A stretch of DNA of 64,000 bases, from assembly GCA_023105745.1 (NCBI GenBank), contig JALGQZ010000018.1:13268273-13332272 (forward strand), written 5' to 3'. Position numbers and translations under genes: made by a program. The notes below the pieces were generated by a model, which worked only from the letters and a program-made list of their open reading frames with translations, searched no databases and was not told the DNA's origin. Origin of the DNA: Austropuccinia psidii (taxonomy: Eukaryota; Basidiomycota; Pucciniomycetes; Pucciniales; Sphaerophragmiaceae). Of this stretch, positions 1-12,209 are shown piece after piece (the stretch's first letter is position 1; each line of letters starts with the position of its first letter).

Positions 1-1317
1 TCAAACCCAAAATATAGAGAGGTAATTTTCAAAAAACTTGCTATTCTATATCAACAATGCAAAACCATGATTCACATCCTCTCACATGAATGTGCAGCCA
101 TAATTACTAATAGCTATAGTGACAAGATAACTGATGCACAAGGTTATCACCCAAAAATCTGAATGATTCTGAATATTACGGCCTACTTAAACACCTGAAC
201 CAACCAGCCATAGAGTCAGCTTATTATGTGGCCAGCCCAAAAGACAATGAGGTTCTTTCATACGTTAAAAATTTACATCCAATGGCAAAGGGTGAAGCCA
301 TAATTGACTTTTGGAAAGTATTCTCTTCTTTGAGTCATTGCAAGATAAAGTCACTTCACTGACATCTTATATCAGAGGCATATTATTATTGGTAGCTTTA
401 CCAATTTGGGTTTCATAGCTTTGCAATATCTATGTATCTCTGCTTCTTCAGCATGTGTGGAGTGTGTGTGTTTTTCTCATAGTTGGCTATTTAGGACACC
501 AACCTTGTCTGCCCTGGGGTCCCATACCATTGTTCATCTGACATGTCTCAAAGAGTGCCTCAACAATGAGACGCCACCATATTAGCTTCATTATTTTCTT
601 CATCTGCTTTTTTCTTGTGGTGTTTTCTTTTGTAAAATTTATGATTATTTTAAGAAATGACTAGTTAAAATGAAAGACATGATCATTTATCGTCTGATGA
701 GAAAATGTATTACATAATTAATGTGTTGAATTTAATAGATGTACAGTACCTTAATGAGGTACAACCATTAAGAAAAATGCTCCTAGACTGAAATTAATGA
801 CCCATTATTAGGAGCTTCATTCCTTGAATGATTTTAAAATTCAAAATGTGTCTTATTTGCCATTTTTTGAGCTGTGGCTTGCAGAAAATTGAGCCATCAA
901 ATTGGATCTCAGCTTTTGTTGGTCTTGACTGTTTGAACAATTGGTTCCCAGCTTTGTGCCACAGAAGTACACTGCGTAGGCACACCTGATTAAAAATATC
1001 TTCTCTAGAATTGTTTTTGCAATTCATTCAAATATTCTCACATTTCTTTACCCAAAAGGGTGAGAAAAATCATATTTCTTCTCCTTGTTGCAGCCAGCTC
1101 CAAAACTGGAAATCAGACATCAAATCTATCTTCAATTTTCATGACTGATTTCAATCAAAAAAAGAAAATTAGTAAAGGAATGAAGCCCCTTATTATATTA
1201 CCAGACTGATTAAGCTGGTAACACTTAAGGGTCAATTGAGTTGGGACTGAACCATTCAGGATTTTCATAAGTTGTACCTTGTACTGATAACAAGCTTCTT
1301 TTCCAACACAGCTACAG
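1..1317. other. Unclassified AT-rich sequence with a short coding-like remnant
   Basis: No intact gene is visible here. Roughly 1-170 and 170-360 on the plus strand read as protein-like sequence in two different frames; the second part contains NQPAIESAYYVASPKDNEVL and ends at a stop near 352. A frameshift near 160-175 separates the two. This could be a decayed transposon or gene fragment, and I do not recognise the family. From 360 to 1317 I see nothing that can be supported; open frames on the minus strand at 794-1027 look like chance. Confidence 0.35.
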
Positions 1318-3454
1318 TGTGAGCCTGTGAGGTATGTATGACATACCCATAAGGCAACAAATAACTATATACAAAACTGATTTATTCTTGAAATGACTTG
1401 GAAATTGGATTGAAAATATAAAATAACAACAAATAAGTCTAACCCTTTTTTGGATAAACAAAGTTATAATCATTATGTCATTTTTTAAATCTACACCAAA
1501 AACAACCTAGGGTAGACCCATAGGGTGTTATACCCAAAAATGGTTATTTCTTATTTTATTAGAGTATTTAAGAATCTCACAGTACAATTGCAAATTTTTT
1601 TAACATTTTCTAAAAACTGTTAAATTTAAGCTTATTTAAGCTTAAATTTAAAGTTGCATATGGTTTATGCAAACTTACCAAAACTTTAGTTAAAATTGAG
1701 GTGTTGTGTATATTTACTGAATTTGCTGAGTATTTTCCATAAAGAATGTAAATCCTGCATGGGCTCAATTTAAAAGGGTTTAAGGCCATACTATGGCTTT
1801 AAATAAATAAAAGGGCAAAATCCACACAAAAATGTGGGACAAAGGAAAAGACCAAACAAAGCTGGGGTACCCAGATTTTTGGATCTGCAAGGATTCAATT
1901 AAGGTTTACCACCTGTATTGGAGGATTTTCCACCTTCTTTAAGCTTTAAGATTAGACTTTTATCCAACCTCAAAGTCTAAACTGGTTTTATCCCACTTTA
2001 GACAGGAATTTCAAGCTGTCAAAGGGTAAATCCCAATATGCAAGCTTGTAATAAAGGTGTTAAGAACTGTCAAAGCTTAAATAAGCTTAAAGTTTTAAAT
2101 TTACAAGCATTGAAACCTTATCAAAAGTTAATTTTTGGTGTGTATTACTATTTTGGGTGGAAAAGTAGCAATAACTTCAAAAAGTCATTTAAAATTCAAT
2201 TCTTGATAGATTTGCTTGAAAATTTCACAAAGTTTACAAATTGATGTCATCTGTGTATGAATGAAATTTTATAAACAGGTTTTATGGGTAATTAGCCTGG
2301 AAATTTACTCTTTTAATTATAAGTAAAGAAAATTAAGATTTCTTTAAAAATTAATTATAAATTGAGTTTGGATTTTTTCTGCTTGAAACTCTATTTTGAA
2401 GTTGCTCAAGTGATGAACGTCAATTTAAATAAACTTAATTTATATGGAAGCTTGAAATATCTAATCCAAAAGAGAATTAAAGTGACTTTGAGTTAAGAAT
2501 AACACTGGTAACTTTAAATTGGAAATAAAAACAGGTTACCTTAATTTAAGAACCTTATTTTTAAGTATAGTTTTTCAGCTTTGACCTGAGAATACCCTCT
2601 ATATCCATTATGAATCATTAGAGCTTCTTTGTAGGCATTAAAAGAGCCTACAAATCACTGTTTCTTGTCAATAATCATTAATAACTCCAATCATATTAGA
2701 CATTTAAACAGGTAAAGTTTTGTTAAACATAAACTCTTATTATTAAATTAATTCTTAAGTTATTTTATTATTTATTAATTTTAGGATTAAAGAATTGAAA
2801 TCATGACATTCAGATTATTGTTGTAATCACCAATAATAAATTTTATTATATAAAATTATTGTCTCAAATATCTTTTGAAATCTATAAATTCCTCTAATAA
2901 ACTCTTTAATCAGATTTTTTATCATAAAAGATGGTTTTATCTTATAAAATATTGATCTTTAGTGTGGCTTCAGCTTAGAATAATTATTTAATATAATAGC
3001 TGTTGTTGTTTGAATTGTTGTATTAAGTAAATATTATAAGTGAATTTTCTCTAAAGCTCTATATTTTCTTATATAATTTCTTATAACAATGATCTCTTCA
3101 TAGTATGTGTGCTAATTTATTTCATAAATAATATTTATAATATCTATAAGTGGATAAATATTATTGTTTTCCACTTGTAATTGTCTCATTAAGAGCTTTG
3201 AAATTCTTATTTTTACAATTGTCAGTGACTATAACAATGATAGAATAATTATAATTCCCTATAATTATTAAGATTCTTTTTATTATAACATTATTTAATA
3301 ATAATTTAATTTTTTCTTTTTATTAGAATTATTTGTAATAATTATATAGATCTGTGTTTATAATATTTAATTATATTATATTTTCTAATGAGGACAGTCA
3401 TAGTACTCTTGACATTTGCTACTATTATCAGCAGCTTCATAGACAAACCTTACA
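1318..3454 (+). repeat. 5' LTR of element A-plus (2137 bp)
   Basis: Starts TGTGAGCCTGTGAGG and ends ACAAACCTTACA, matching the 3' LTR across its whole length. It contains an inverted repeat with 14-bp arms (1620-1633 and 1638-1651) around HindIII-like AAGCTT cores. It also has a small GC-rich motif near 1511-1536 that is conserved in every LTR of this family in the window. No long open frame is present; the short frame at 2038-2244 has a counterpart in the 3' LTR but I do not call it a gene. Confidence 0.92.
1620..1651. repeat. Hairpin-forming inverted repeat in the A LTR
   Basis: Two 14-bp arms (1620-1633 and 1638-1651) are separated by ATTT. Each arm contains AAGCTT. Less perfect relatives of this AAGCTT-rich inverted repeat sit at the matching position of the other A LTRs, for example near 10348-10370 and 24264-24292 (reverse orientation). 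A role is not known; it could be a transcription or RNA-structure signal, or simply AT-rich palindromic drift. Confidence 0.6.
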
Positions 3455-4153
3455 TTTGGGGGCCTGGCCATGGTTTTGACCATTGTTTGGGACATAAGTC
3501 ATGTATTAGAATTTATTTTAGTGTCTTTTGACGTAAAATTTCCATATTTACTTTACTATTGACTTTTTTGGGACTTATCCCTCACAAATAACCTTTATAA
3601 TATTAACAAAGATCTTTTTCTTAGGAATATTATTTGAAACAATATACTATTGAGTTATTTGGAATAAATTTCTATTGTCTACCTAGTGGCTTTTTCACAT
3701 CACAGACTTAAAATTCATTATTTGAGTTATTCTATTATAAAGTGAATAATAATACATTTTTGATTAATAAATTATTAATTGCATAATTATTATCTCCTTA
3801 AAGAAAATAAAAAATTAAAACAAAAATTTTAAAAGTTAAAAATCTTTACTTGAGATCCTTTTTTACTCTTAAGACATTTTCCTTTATTTTTTACATAATT
3901 TGCCATAAATTACATTAAAACAACTTTATCCAATTAGTTGATTCAATAAGTTATTTTGTATTATTTCATAAAATAGCTTGTTTTTTCTGTTTTCTCTAAT
4001 TTCATCCATCACAGAAAGCTCATCTGACTCTAGTATCTCAGTTTCAAGTATTTAAATTCAAACCAAGTCAGAACCAAGGGGTTTGATTATTGGAGAACCC
4101 TTCAAAGGTCCAGCAGGTGAATTCAATCCATTTTTTAGTCTAATCTTCCTCAA
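3455..4153 (+). other. Leader of element A-plus, with candidate primer-binding site
   Basis: This is the untranslated stretch between the 5' LTR and gag. The bases directly after the LTR (3457 onward, TGGGGGCCTGG) start with TGG, as expected for pairing to a tRNA CCA tail. The same block is conserved right after the LTR of element A-minus (reverse strand, about 37154-37171) and, less well, after the family B LTR (63019 onward). I cannot name the primer tRNA. The rest of the leader is AT-rich with no gene. Confidence 0.5.
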
Positions 4154-6134
4154 ATGAACATTATATTACTCCTACTAGAAGTGGAAGTAATTACTCCATC
4201 CAATCAAATGGATATGGACCAGGAAATTCAGGTCATAAATCAAAAAGACAAGAATGTCAGCCCAGAGGAGAGGCTAAAATGGAAGAATCCAGAACTTCCA
4301 CAAGTTCGCAAAGGTCAGCCAGCACCTTTGACACTCTTATTGAGAGTCCAGAAGCTGACATAACTGCTATCACTGTTGTCAGACCTGAACCATTTCCAAC
4401 AGGCAGCCATAGAGATATACCAGTCTCAGTACAAGAACTGGTTTATGGCAGCAAAGCAACAGCAGTGAGAGCTTTTACCAAGTCTTTGGATAGGCACAAT
4501 GAACTCTTATCTTAAATTTAAAAGGTTTATGGGCCCAGAAAATACAGAGGATCTTCTGAGGGGTTGGACACCCAGGTCTTGCAAATGACAAGTCCAACAG
4601 ATAAAAGCTTGGTTGAAAAACCAAGGTATTTTGTTGGAGGACCCAAAGAATAAATTGGCCCAAGGGAAGGAAAACAGCTCAGTGGAAGCTCCTCAATCCT
4701 GCGCAAACAATAATGTGCCTCAACAAGTGCCAAAAAAGGACAAGAAAGCCCCAAAGCGCAATCAGAGGGGCAAGGGAAAGGCAAAGTCCAAGTGGAACAA
4801 GCCTTTCCCACAAAACCACAGAATTTCAAAGAGAGAAAAGACAGCCATTGACAATGTGTGCAACATGGTGAGAACTCTGCTAAAATTGTAAATAAACAAT
4901 GAGGAAAGAATGAACCAATCTTTTACAAAGAAATAGACCTTTCAGAGCTCTTAGCTCACTTTGAAACTTGCAATAAAGAAGTTTTGGCCAAGCTTAACAA
5001 TTTTGAGTATATCCAACAAAAGTTGGGTAGAGAAATTTTACAAGTAAAAGAGGCACAAAAGACCATCATTGGTCTAGAAAATGTAAATAAAGGAAATATT
5101 TTGTCTTTGACACATATTTTTGAGATAATTGAGTCCAAAGTCACTTTTCTCAAGCTACCAGATGATAACTCTATATATTTTATTACAAAGAAATGGAAAT
5201 ATTTAAGAATACAAGTACAAAACTTGGAAAATTCAACTGATCACAATGCAGCTTTTTTTAAAGAAAAATTGGAAAAAAGTGATAAAGCAAGACTTGAATT
5301 GAGAGAAAATATTCAATCAAGTATCAACAATTTATCACTAAAAAAAGGGTTACCAAGACAGTCCACACCAATTCCTGACAGAAATGTGTTAAACTTGAAT
5401 AATGACTTACACAATACAATTTCAAGAAATGAAGAAGTGGATTCCACCTGTAATTTTAAAGACATTCCCAGATTAGAGGAATTGCTAACCTTCAGTGGTG
5501 AAAGAGAATATAATCATATGGACTTTATGAAAACAACTGATATTCTCAAAGAATACTTTAACATAGCAGATGAATACATAAGTGCCAGATTACACTCATT
5601 ATTTACCAAATCAGCAAAGAAATGGTATTATAAAATGAGGAAAAACCATGGTAAAAATTCTTGGCCTTGATGGAAAGAGCAAATTATTTCCAAATGGCCA
5701 AATTATTCCTGGAGATTTATAATGGAGAATTCATTTTGAATATTGAGAGGGACAGGCCCATGTCCTGGTTTCTTAAACAGAAAGACAGATTAATTTCCCT
5801 TCATCCTTATATGTCTTAAACAATGGTACATGAAAAGATATTAAGAAATTGTGGTGGTGACCTTGAGCATGCTATAATAAGAAGGTGTATTGAGCCTTTC
5901 TCTACAGAAGATTATATCAATCCCATGGAAGACATTACTACCAGAACAAAAATTGGTAGAAATTGGTATAAACCCCCAATATACAATAAGACTTTTGGGA
6001 AACCAATTTCAAGACCAAATAAACCACAAGACAGAGCTCCTTTGAAATCTTATAAATGTGGAAGTACATCTCATTTGGACAATACTTGTCCAAAAAGGAC
6101 AAGAATCAAGGAGATAGAGATTGAAAAAGCTTAA
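4154..6134 (+). pseudogene. Gag pseudogene of element A-plus
   Basis: Gag would form the capsid and nucleocapsid of the virus-like particle. Pieces are scattered over several frames: an N-terminal part (4279-4515, MEESRTSTSS...), a lysine-rich part (4613-4891, ...KRNQRGKGKAKSKW), a helical capsid-like part (4984-5670) and a C-terminal part (5823-6134). The last piece ends in a retroviral-type zinc knuckle, but its first cysteine is replaced: it reads SYKCGSTSHLDNTC instead of CxxCxxxxHxxxxC, explicable by a single base change. With several stops and at least one frame change the gene cannot make a full Gag. A copy of the same gag lies on the minus strand at about 32.4-34.5 kb. Confidence 0.8.
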
Positions 6135-6254
6135 GACACAAAAGAAACAAATGATGTATCCTTACATGAACGTGATTCTGAACCTTCTGAAGAAGAAGAA
6201 CTTCCAGATAAACTTATAATACAAAACATTAATGTATCTTTTAAAGTCACAGAA

Positions 6255-6849
6255 GTGCATACTAGCTTTCCACAGTACATTGGTGAACGTATGGATCTAA
6301 TACATGTGCAGGATGCTAAAATTCAGAAAACCAAGCCTACCAGAGAAAAAGGGTATACAGCTGGATCATCTTGTATCACTAATATTATGATAAACAAAAA
6401 AGAAGCCAAGATAAATCTTGAGTCAGGTGCTTTCTGCACTTGTGTTGGAAAAGATTATCTTGACAAAATTTATACCAATTGGCAAGAACAATTAATGCCA
6501 ATTGGAGGTATAAAATCCAGAAGTTCTAGCCAAGATATGCACCCTTTGGGCATTCTTGAAGCAGAAATGATATTTCCTCACCTTTCAGGAAGTGTCAGAC
6601 TAGAAGCTGAATTTTTTGATGAATAACTGCACTTCACAACATTTTATAATTGGAGATGATTATCTCAATATTTATGGTATTGATATTAATAATTATAAAG
6701 ACAAATATTTTACTATAGGGAAAAATAAAAGAAAAAAATTTGTTTTTCCTCTAGAGAAGAAAGAAATAACTGTCATCAGACAAGTAAATAATTTTATTAA
6801 GGAAAAATTTGTGTCAGATCAATTAATTGAAGCAAAAATTGGTCCTTAA
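6255..6849 (+). pseudogene. Retropepsin (protease) pseudogene of element A-plus
   Basis: The protease domain of the polyprotein would cut Gag-Pol during particle maturation. The piece at 6255-6626 contains the active-site region as INLESGAFCTCVG. Aspartic proteases need D-S/T-G here, so the catalytic aspartate is replaced by glutamate. A frame change near 6616 leads into FIIGDDYLNIYGIDINNY, the hydrophobic flap and I-L-G-like block of retropepsins. The domain continues into the reverse transcriptase remnant after a stop at 6847-6849. Confidence 0.75.
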
Positions 6850-6861
6850 TTAACATTAGAA

Positions 6862-7790
6862 ATGAAAGAAAACCTTATTGAAATTTTATTTCAATATAGG
6901 GAAGCGTTTGCTTCTGATAATAAACCACAAGGGGCTATTAAAGGCCATAAAGTGGAAATTATGCTTAATGTGGAAAGACCTTACCCTCCACTATTAAGAA
7001 GACCAGCTTACCCAGCTAGCCTCAGGGCTAGCAAGGCATTTGAATCTCATATCAATGAGCTGATGAAACTGGGATTCCTTAGAAAGGTTTGACACAATGA
7101 GGAAGTAGAAGTCACAGCCCCTGTAATCATTAATTGGAATAATGATAAATCAAGGATGGTTTGAGATTTCAAAGCATTTAATATCTATAATATTCCAGAA
7201 AGATACCCAATTCCTAGAATGCATGAGAATTTGACTCAATGAGACAAGGCAAGATTTATTACTTCCATGGATGCCCCTAAAGGTTTCCATAAGAATTTTT
7301 TGACATCTAATGCTAGAAAAGTATTGAGAATAATTGCTCATTGTTGTATTTATAAATAATTCAGGATTCATTTTTGTATTAAAAATGTGCCCTCTCATTA
7401 TCAAAGAATGATGAATACCATTTTTCCACACGAATTATCAGAGGGATGGTTAACAATCTATATTGATGACATTATTATTCTTTCAGAAACCTGGAAATTG
7501 AATTTAGAGATACTTTAATTAGTAATCAGGAAAATTCTTCAAGTGAATATGAAAATATCTCAGAAAAATTTAATTTTGGGCTTCCTGAATTAAAATCTCC
7601 AGGAAATGTAGTTTCAGGACTAAGCCTTACTGTTTATAAAAACAAAGTGGATGCAGTCTTACTGAAACAAATTCACCAGAACAAGAAGGAAATGATTTCT
7701 TTCTTAGGGTTTTTCAGCTATTCCAAGAAACACCTTAAATATTTTGCAATCCATGCCAGATCATTGTACAGAACTTGTTATCAAGAAACT
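6862..7790 (+). pseudogene. Reverse transcriptase pseudogene of element A-plus
   Basis: The N-terminal part (6862-7092) includes PYPPLLRRPAYPASLRA and INELMKLGFLRKV, the block before the RT fingers. In-frame stops follow at 7090-7092 and 7162-7164, and more lie up to 7360. The frame can still be read through SMDAPKGFHKN, through a peptide equivalent to the usual FR-MPFG block, and to the catalytic YIDD at 7459-7470, which is intact. The family is Ty3/Gypsy by domain order. The multiple stops mean that it is inactive. Confidence 0.85.
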
Positions 7791-7799
7791 GTATTTTAA

Positions 7800-8491
7800 A
7801 TGACACAAGAAAGGATTAAAGTATATGAAAAGATCAAGTATGCCTTAACCAATGCACCATTTTTACTAATTCCATACTGGAAACTTCCTTTAAAGCTGTA
7901 TATTGATGCATGTGGTGAATGTTTAGGCACAGCTCTTCATTCAGTTCAAATTGTCAATGACAAGCCTTATGAAGATCCAGGTTTTTTATTTCAAGACAAA
8001 TTAAACTTACACAGGCTAGGTTTGGAGAAAGCCAAATGGAGTTCCTTTTCCTTGTTTGGGTTTTGGAAAAACTTAATTATTATTTTGATGGTAGTTTTTC
8101 TGAAGTCATTACTGATTTTAATGTTGTAAAATTGCTTCTTAACATGAAAAATCCTAACAGACACATGTTAAGATGGCAGATTGCTATACATCAGTATAGA
8201 GGTAATATGACAACAGTACATAAAGCTGGCAATATTCACAATAATGTTGAAGGCTTGAGTAGATGGGCATTAACCAATACCACTGATAATCCTTCTTATG
8301 TTCCTGTGAATGCAGAACCTAAAATTCAAATTGAAGGAATTAAAATCACAGATGTACAAACAGAATTCTTTGAAAAAGTTATGAAAATATATAAGCAAGA
8401 TAAGAATTGTCATATTCTTACTTCTCTGCTTTACAAAGATTGCAAAGATATAGCTTTTGCTAACTCTTTGGATTATATGTGGAAGACATAA
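7800..8491 (+). pseudogene. RNase H pseudogene of element A-plus
   Basis: RNase H removes the RNA strand during reverse transcription. The piece at 7800-8129 starts in the RT-RNase H connection ([18 protein letters not shown]) and contains [15 protein letters not shown], equivalent to the first catalytic aspartate block. A frame change near 8036-8100 leads into [20 protein letters not shown] and then [20 protein letters not shown] and [16 protein letters not shown], the C-terminal RNase H blocks. The domain is recognisable but frameshifted. Confidence 0.8.
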
Positions 8492-8557
8492 TATGACAAG
8501 GGAAGATTCCATTTATTTGATGGTATCTTATATCATAGGTCTAAACACACATGTGTA

Positions 8558-9380
8558 ATGGTCTTATATAGTAGAAGGTCAATTAACACAATATTACTAG
8601 AGTGCCATGATGACATTTATTCTAGAAATATTTCTGAAGACAGGACAATGGAAATAATTAAGAAATGTGATTGGTGGCCATCTTGGAGAAAAGATGTCAT
8701 TGAGTACTGTCACAGTTGTGACAGGTGTCAAAAGGCCAATAAAGCTACTGGTGAAAGATTGTGCTTAATTATTCATATCCAAGAGCCAAGTACCCCATGG
8801 GAGGTGGCTCATATTGATTGGGTAACTGCCTTACCACCCGGTGGTTAAAAAAGATACAATGCATGTCCTGTTATTGTAGACAGGTAAAGAAAGACCTCTA
8901 TATTCTTACCATGTCATAAAGATAACACAGCTATGGCTACAGCTCTTTCAATTTGGGGCAGAGTAATATCTCATACTGGTCTCTTTGTAAATATCATTAG
9001 TGATAGAGACTTAAAAATTTAAATCACCCTTATGGACAAATTTATATAGGCTTTTGGGTACAAAACTATCATTCTCAACAGCTTACCATCTACAAACAGA
9101 TGGATTAGCAGAAAGAATGATTCAGAACTTTGAGGAAATGAGAAGAATATCTTGTTCTTATTGCCTGTAGTTTAAATATTCTGATGGCTTTACCCATGAT
9201 TGGTGTACACTTATACAAGCATTGGAATTAGCCTACAAGACTTCTATTCATGCTTCAACAGGAAAAACTCCTGAAATTTTGAAAAAAGGATGGAACCCTT
9301 AGCTTCAAGTCGTTACTTCTAAGAAAGATTTAGTTGATATTAATCCAATTTCTTCAAGCTTCAAGATATTTCTTGATAAA
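8558..9380 (+). pseudogene. Integrase pseudogene of element A-plus
   Basis: The zinc-binding N-terminus (8558-8848) has ECHDD...RNISEDRT then CHSCDRCQKAN. The second histidine of the HHCC finger is replaced by asparagine (usual GHLSEDRT reads RNISEDRT). The first catalytic aspartate is present in AHIDWVTALPP. From 8849 the core continues in broken frames: ISDRDLKI preserves the second aspartate, and stops follow through 9180. The last part before 9380 resembles the usual A-Y-K-T-S-I-H-A-S-T-G-K-T-P end of the core. Confidence 0.8.
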
Positions 9381-9912
9381 TTGAGGCATCATAAAAATCA
9401 AAGCATGACTGATGCCTTTGAATATGCTAAACAAAAGTGGGATAAAAGTCATAAAACCCCAGAATTCAAAGTAAGGGACTTGATACTAGTTTCAAAATTG
9501 AAATTTAATAATATTAAAGCTCCAAAGAAATTAAAATATTCCTTTTCAGGACCATTTATTATTAAAGCCCTTTGTGGGACAAATGCAGTACAACTGGAAC
9601 TGTCAGGGGAATTGAAAAACAAACATCCAAATTTCCCTGTCAGTCTGATAAAGCATTACACTTCAAGTGATAAGGAATTATATTCTTTGAGAAATGAAAC
9701 ACCCCTATAAGTACCACCACTTGATCAAACTGAGGAGAAGAAGGTGCTGAAAGTCTTCAAAGAAAGAAGACTTGGGGGAAAAAGAAATAAAATACTTAGT
9801 CAGGTACAGACATCCACAACATGAAGATGAGTGGCTTTTAGAAAGTAAAATACCTTATTCTCAAAAGTCTCTCAGAAGATTCAGACATGAGAGAAGACCA
9901 ATTCCTCAATAA
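9381..9912 (+). pseudogene. GPY/F module and chromodomain of element A-plus
   Basis: The segment 9381-9710 contains the SGPFIIKAL block, the GPY/F module of Ty3/Gypsy integrases. After a stop and a one-base frame change near 9770, the frame beginning in the 9770s reads KYLVRYRHPQHEDEWLLE, a chromodomain with the usual aromatic residues (Y, Y and W). It ends at TAA 9910-9912. Chromodomains tether integrases of this clade to modified histones. The presence of one assigns the element to the chromovirus branch. Confidence 0.8.
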
Positions 9913-10043
9913 AAAATTGAATTGTGTGCTTTACATACTTAAACATATAAGTAGAGAGGTTGGAAAGTAGATTATACCCCCCAATTCAGTTGGGGTTATA
10001 CTACAAAAAAATTGTAGTACAATTTATTTTTGGTGATAGGAAA

Positions 10044-12209
10044 TGTGAGCCTGTGAGGTATGTATGACATGCCCATTAGGCCACAAATAGCTTTATACAC
10101 AGTTTATTCAGTCTTGAAAAGACTTGTAAATTGAATTTAAAATAAAAAATAACAAAAAGTAAGTATGAATTTCTTTGGATATACAAAATTATAATTATTA
10201 TATCATTTTTGGATTCTACTCCAAGAATAACTGGGGGTAGACCCATAGGGTGTTATACCCAAAAATGGTTATTTATTATGTTATTAGAGCATTTAAGAAT
10301 CTCACAGTACAACTGCAAATTTTTTAACATTTTTTAAAAATTGTGAAATTTAAGCTTATTTAAGCTTAATTTTAAAGCTGCATAAGGTTTATGCAAAATT
10401 ACCAAAATTTTAGTTAAAATTGAGGTGTTGTGTATACTTACTGAATTTTCTAAGGATTTTATATAAACAATGTAGATCTCATGTGGGCTCAATTTAAAAG
10501 GGTTCAAGGCCATACTATGGATTTAAATAAATAAAAGGGCAAAATACATGCAAAAAGGTGGGACAAAGGAAAAAGACCAAACAGAGCTGGGGTACCCAGC
10601 TTTTTAGATATGCAAGGATTCAATTAAGGTTTCCCACCTGTATTGGAGGACTATTAACCTTATTTGAGATTAAAGATTAGACTTTGATCCAACCTTAAAG
10701 TTTGAACTGGTTTTATCCCAATTTGGACAGGAATCTCAAGCTACCAAAGGATAAATCCCAATATGCAAGCTTGAAATCAAGGTTTTAAGAACTGTAAAAG
10801 GGTAATTAAGCTTAAAAAAGCTTAAATTAGCTTGAAACTTTGAATTTGAAAGCATTAAAACCTTATCAAAAGTTAAGGTTTGGTGTGTATTGCTATTTTA
10901 CATGGAAAAGTAGCAATAACTTCAAAAATTCATTAAAAATCCAATTCTTAATGGATTTGCTTGAATACTCACACAGCTTACAAATTGATGTTATCTGTGT
11001 ACAAACCAATATTCAATCATATTTTAAAAACATGTTTTATTGTTAATTAGCATAGAAATTTACTCTTTTAATTAGACTTAAAGAAAATTAAGATTTCTTT
11101 AAAAAATTAATTTCAAGTTGAGATTGAAAGATTTTTGCTTGAAACTCTATATTTAAGCTGTTGTGATGATGAACTTTAATTTAAATAAACTTAATTTATA
11201 TTAAAGCTTAAAATAATCAATCTAAAATAGGATTAAAGCTACTTGTATTCAAGAATAACACTGGTAGCTTTAAATTGGAATTGAAAATAAGTTACCTTAA
11301 GTTAAGAACCTTATTTTTGAGAGTGGTTTTTCAGTTTTGAACTGAGAATGCCCTTTATATCCATTATGAAACATGAGAGCTTCTCTGTAGGCATAAAAAC
11401 AGCCTATAAATCACTGTTTCTTGTCAATAATCATTAATAATTCCAGTCATATTAGACATTTAAGCAGGTAAAGTTTTATTAAATATAAACTCTTATTACA
11501 GTTATTCTTAAGTTATTTTATTCTTTATTAATTTTAAACCTAAAGAATTGAAATCATAAAATTCAGACTATTGTTGTGATCACCAATAATATGTTTTATT
11601 ATATAAAATTATTGTCTTAAATATCTTTTAAAATCCACAAACTCTTCTTAAAAATTCTTCAATCATATTCTTTGTCAGAAAAATTTGTTTTATCTTTTAA
11701 ACTATTTATTTTTGGTGTGGTTTTAGCTTACAATCATTGCTCAATATAATAACTGTTGTTCTTTCACTTGTTGTAGTGAATAAACATTATAAGTAAGTTT
11801 TCTCTAAAGTTCTATGTTTTTTATCTATTATTAGTTTTTTTATATAGAATTTTCTATAAGAATTATCTCTGCACAGCTTTTGTGATAATTTATATGATTT
11901 ATAAGTGGATAAATATTATTATTTCCCACTTGTAATTGTCTCATTAAGAGTTTTACACTTCTTATTTTTATAATTGTCAGTGAATATAACAATAATAGAA
12001 TAATTATAATTCATTATAATTATTAAGATTTTTATTATTATTAAATTATTTAATAATAATTAAATTTCTTCTTTTTATTATCATTATTTTTAATAATTAT
12101 ATAAAGTTGTGGTTATAATATTTAATTATATTATATTTTCTACTGAGGACAGTCACAGTACTCTTGATATTTGCTACTATTATCAAGAGTTCTATAGACA
12201 AACCTTACA
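10044..12209 (+). repeat. 3' LTR of element A-plus (2166 bp)
   Basis: A direct repeat of 1318-3454, with the same TGTGAGCC start, the GC-rich motif near 10233-10259, the AAGCTT inverted repeat and the ACAAACCTTACA end. Many scattered substitutions separate the two LTRs, so the insertion is not recent. Just upstream (9913-10043) is a short non-coding stretch with a palindromic ATTGTAGTACAAT; a clear polypurine tract is not evident. Confidence 0.92.

Larger units (their letters stand above)
1318..12209 (+). mobile_element. Element A-plus: full-length decayed Ty3/Gypsy chromovirus-like LTR retrotransposon
   Basis: Two long direct repeats (1318-3454 and 10044-12209) start with TGTGAGCC and end with CCTTACA, the TG...CA rule for LTRs. 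Between them, in plus orientation, lie gag, protease, reverse transcriptase, RNase H, integrase and a chromodomain, in the order typical of Ty3/Gypsy. Every reading frame carries stops or frameshifts, so the copy is dead. The flanking five bases are tacag on the left and tacat on the right, four of five identical, consistent with an eroded target-site duplication. LTRs over 2 kb are long for a chromovirus. The same family recurs in minus orientation at 15453-54519 and as solo LTRs at 34560-36645 and 55185-59717. Confidence 0.93.

Noticed and set aside
794..1027. 77-codon frame on the minus strand near the left edge
   Set aside because: No recognisable motif, no homologous frame elsewhere in the window, and composition typical of chance AT-rich frames.
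2038..2244. Short open frame shared by both A-plus LTRs (also 10840-11046)
   Set aside because: Similarity follows from the two LTRs being copies of each other; the frames differ in start and end and are not kept in the other A LTRs.
4475..4829. Minus-strand frames of 62 and 100 codons overlapping the gag of A-plus
   Set aside because: They are antisense shadows of the plus-strand gag, whose homology to A-minus gag fixes the real strand.
1318..12209. Repeat-induced point mutation as the cause of decay in A-plus
   Set aside because: Stops and replacements include changes that are not C-to-T type (for example lost Cys by TGT to TCT and Asp to Glu), and RIP is not expected in rust fungi; I could not compute a dinucleotide index.
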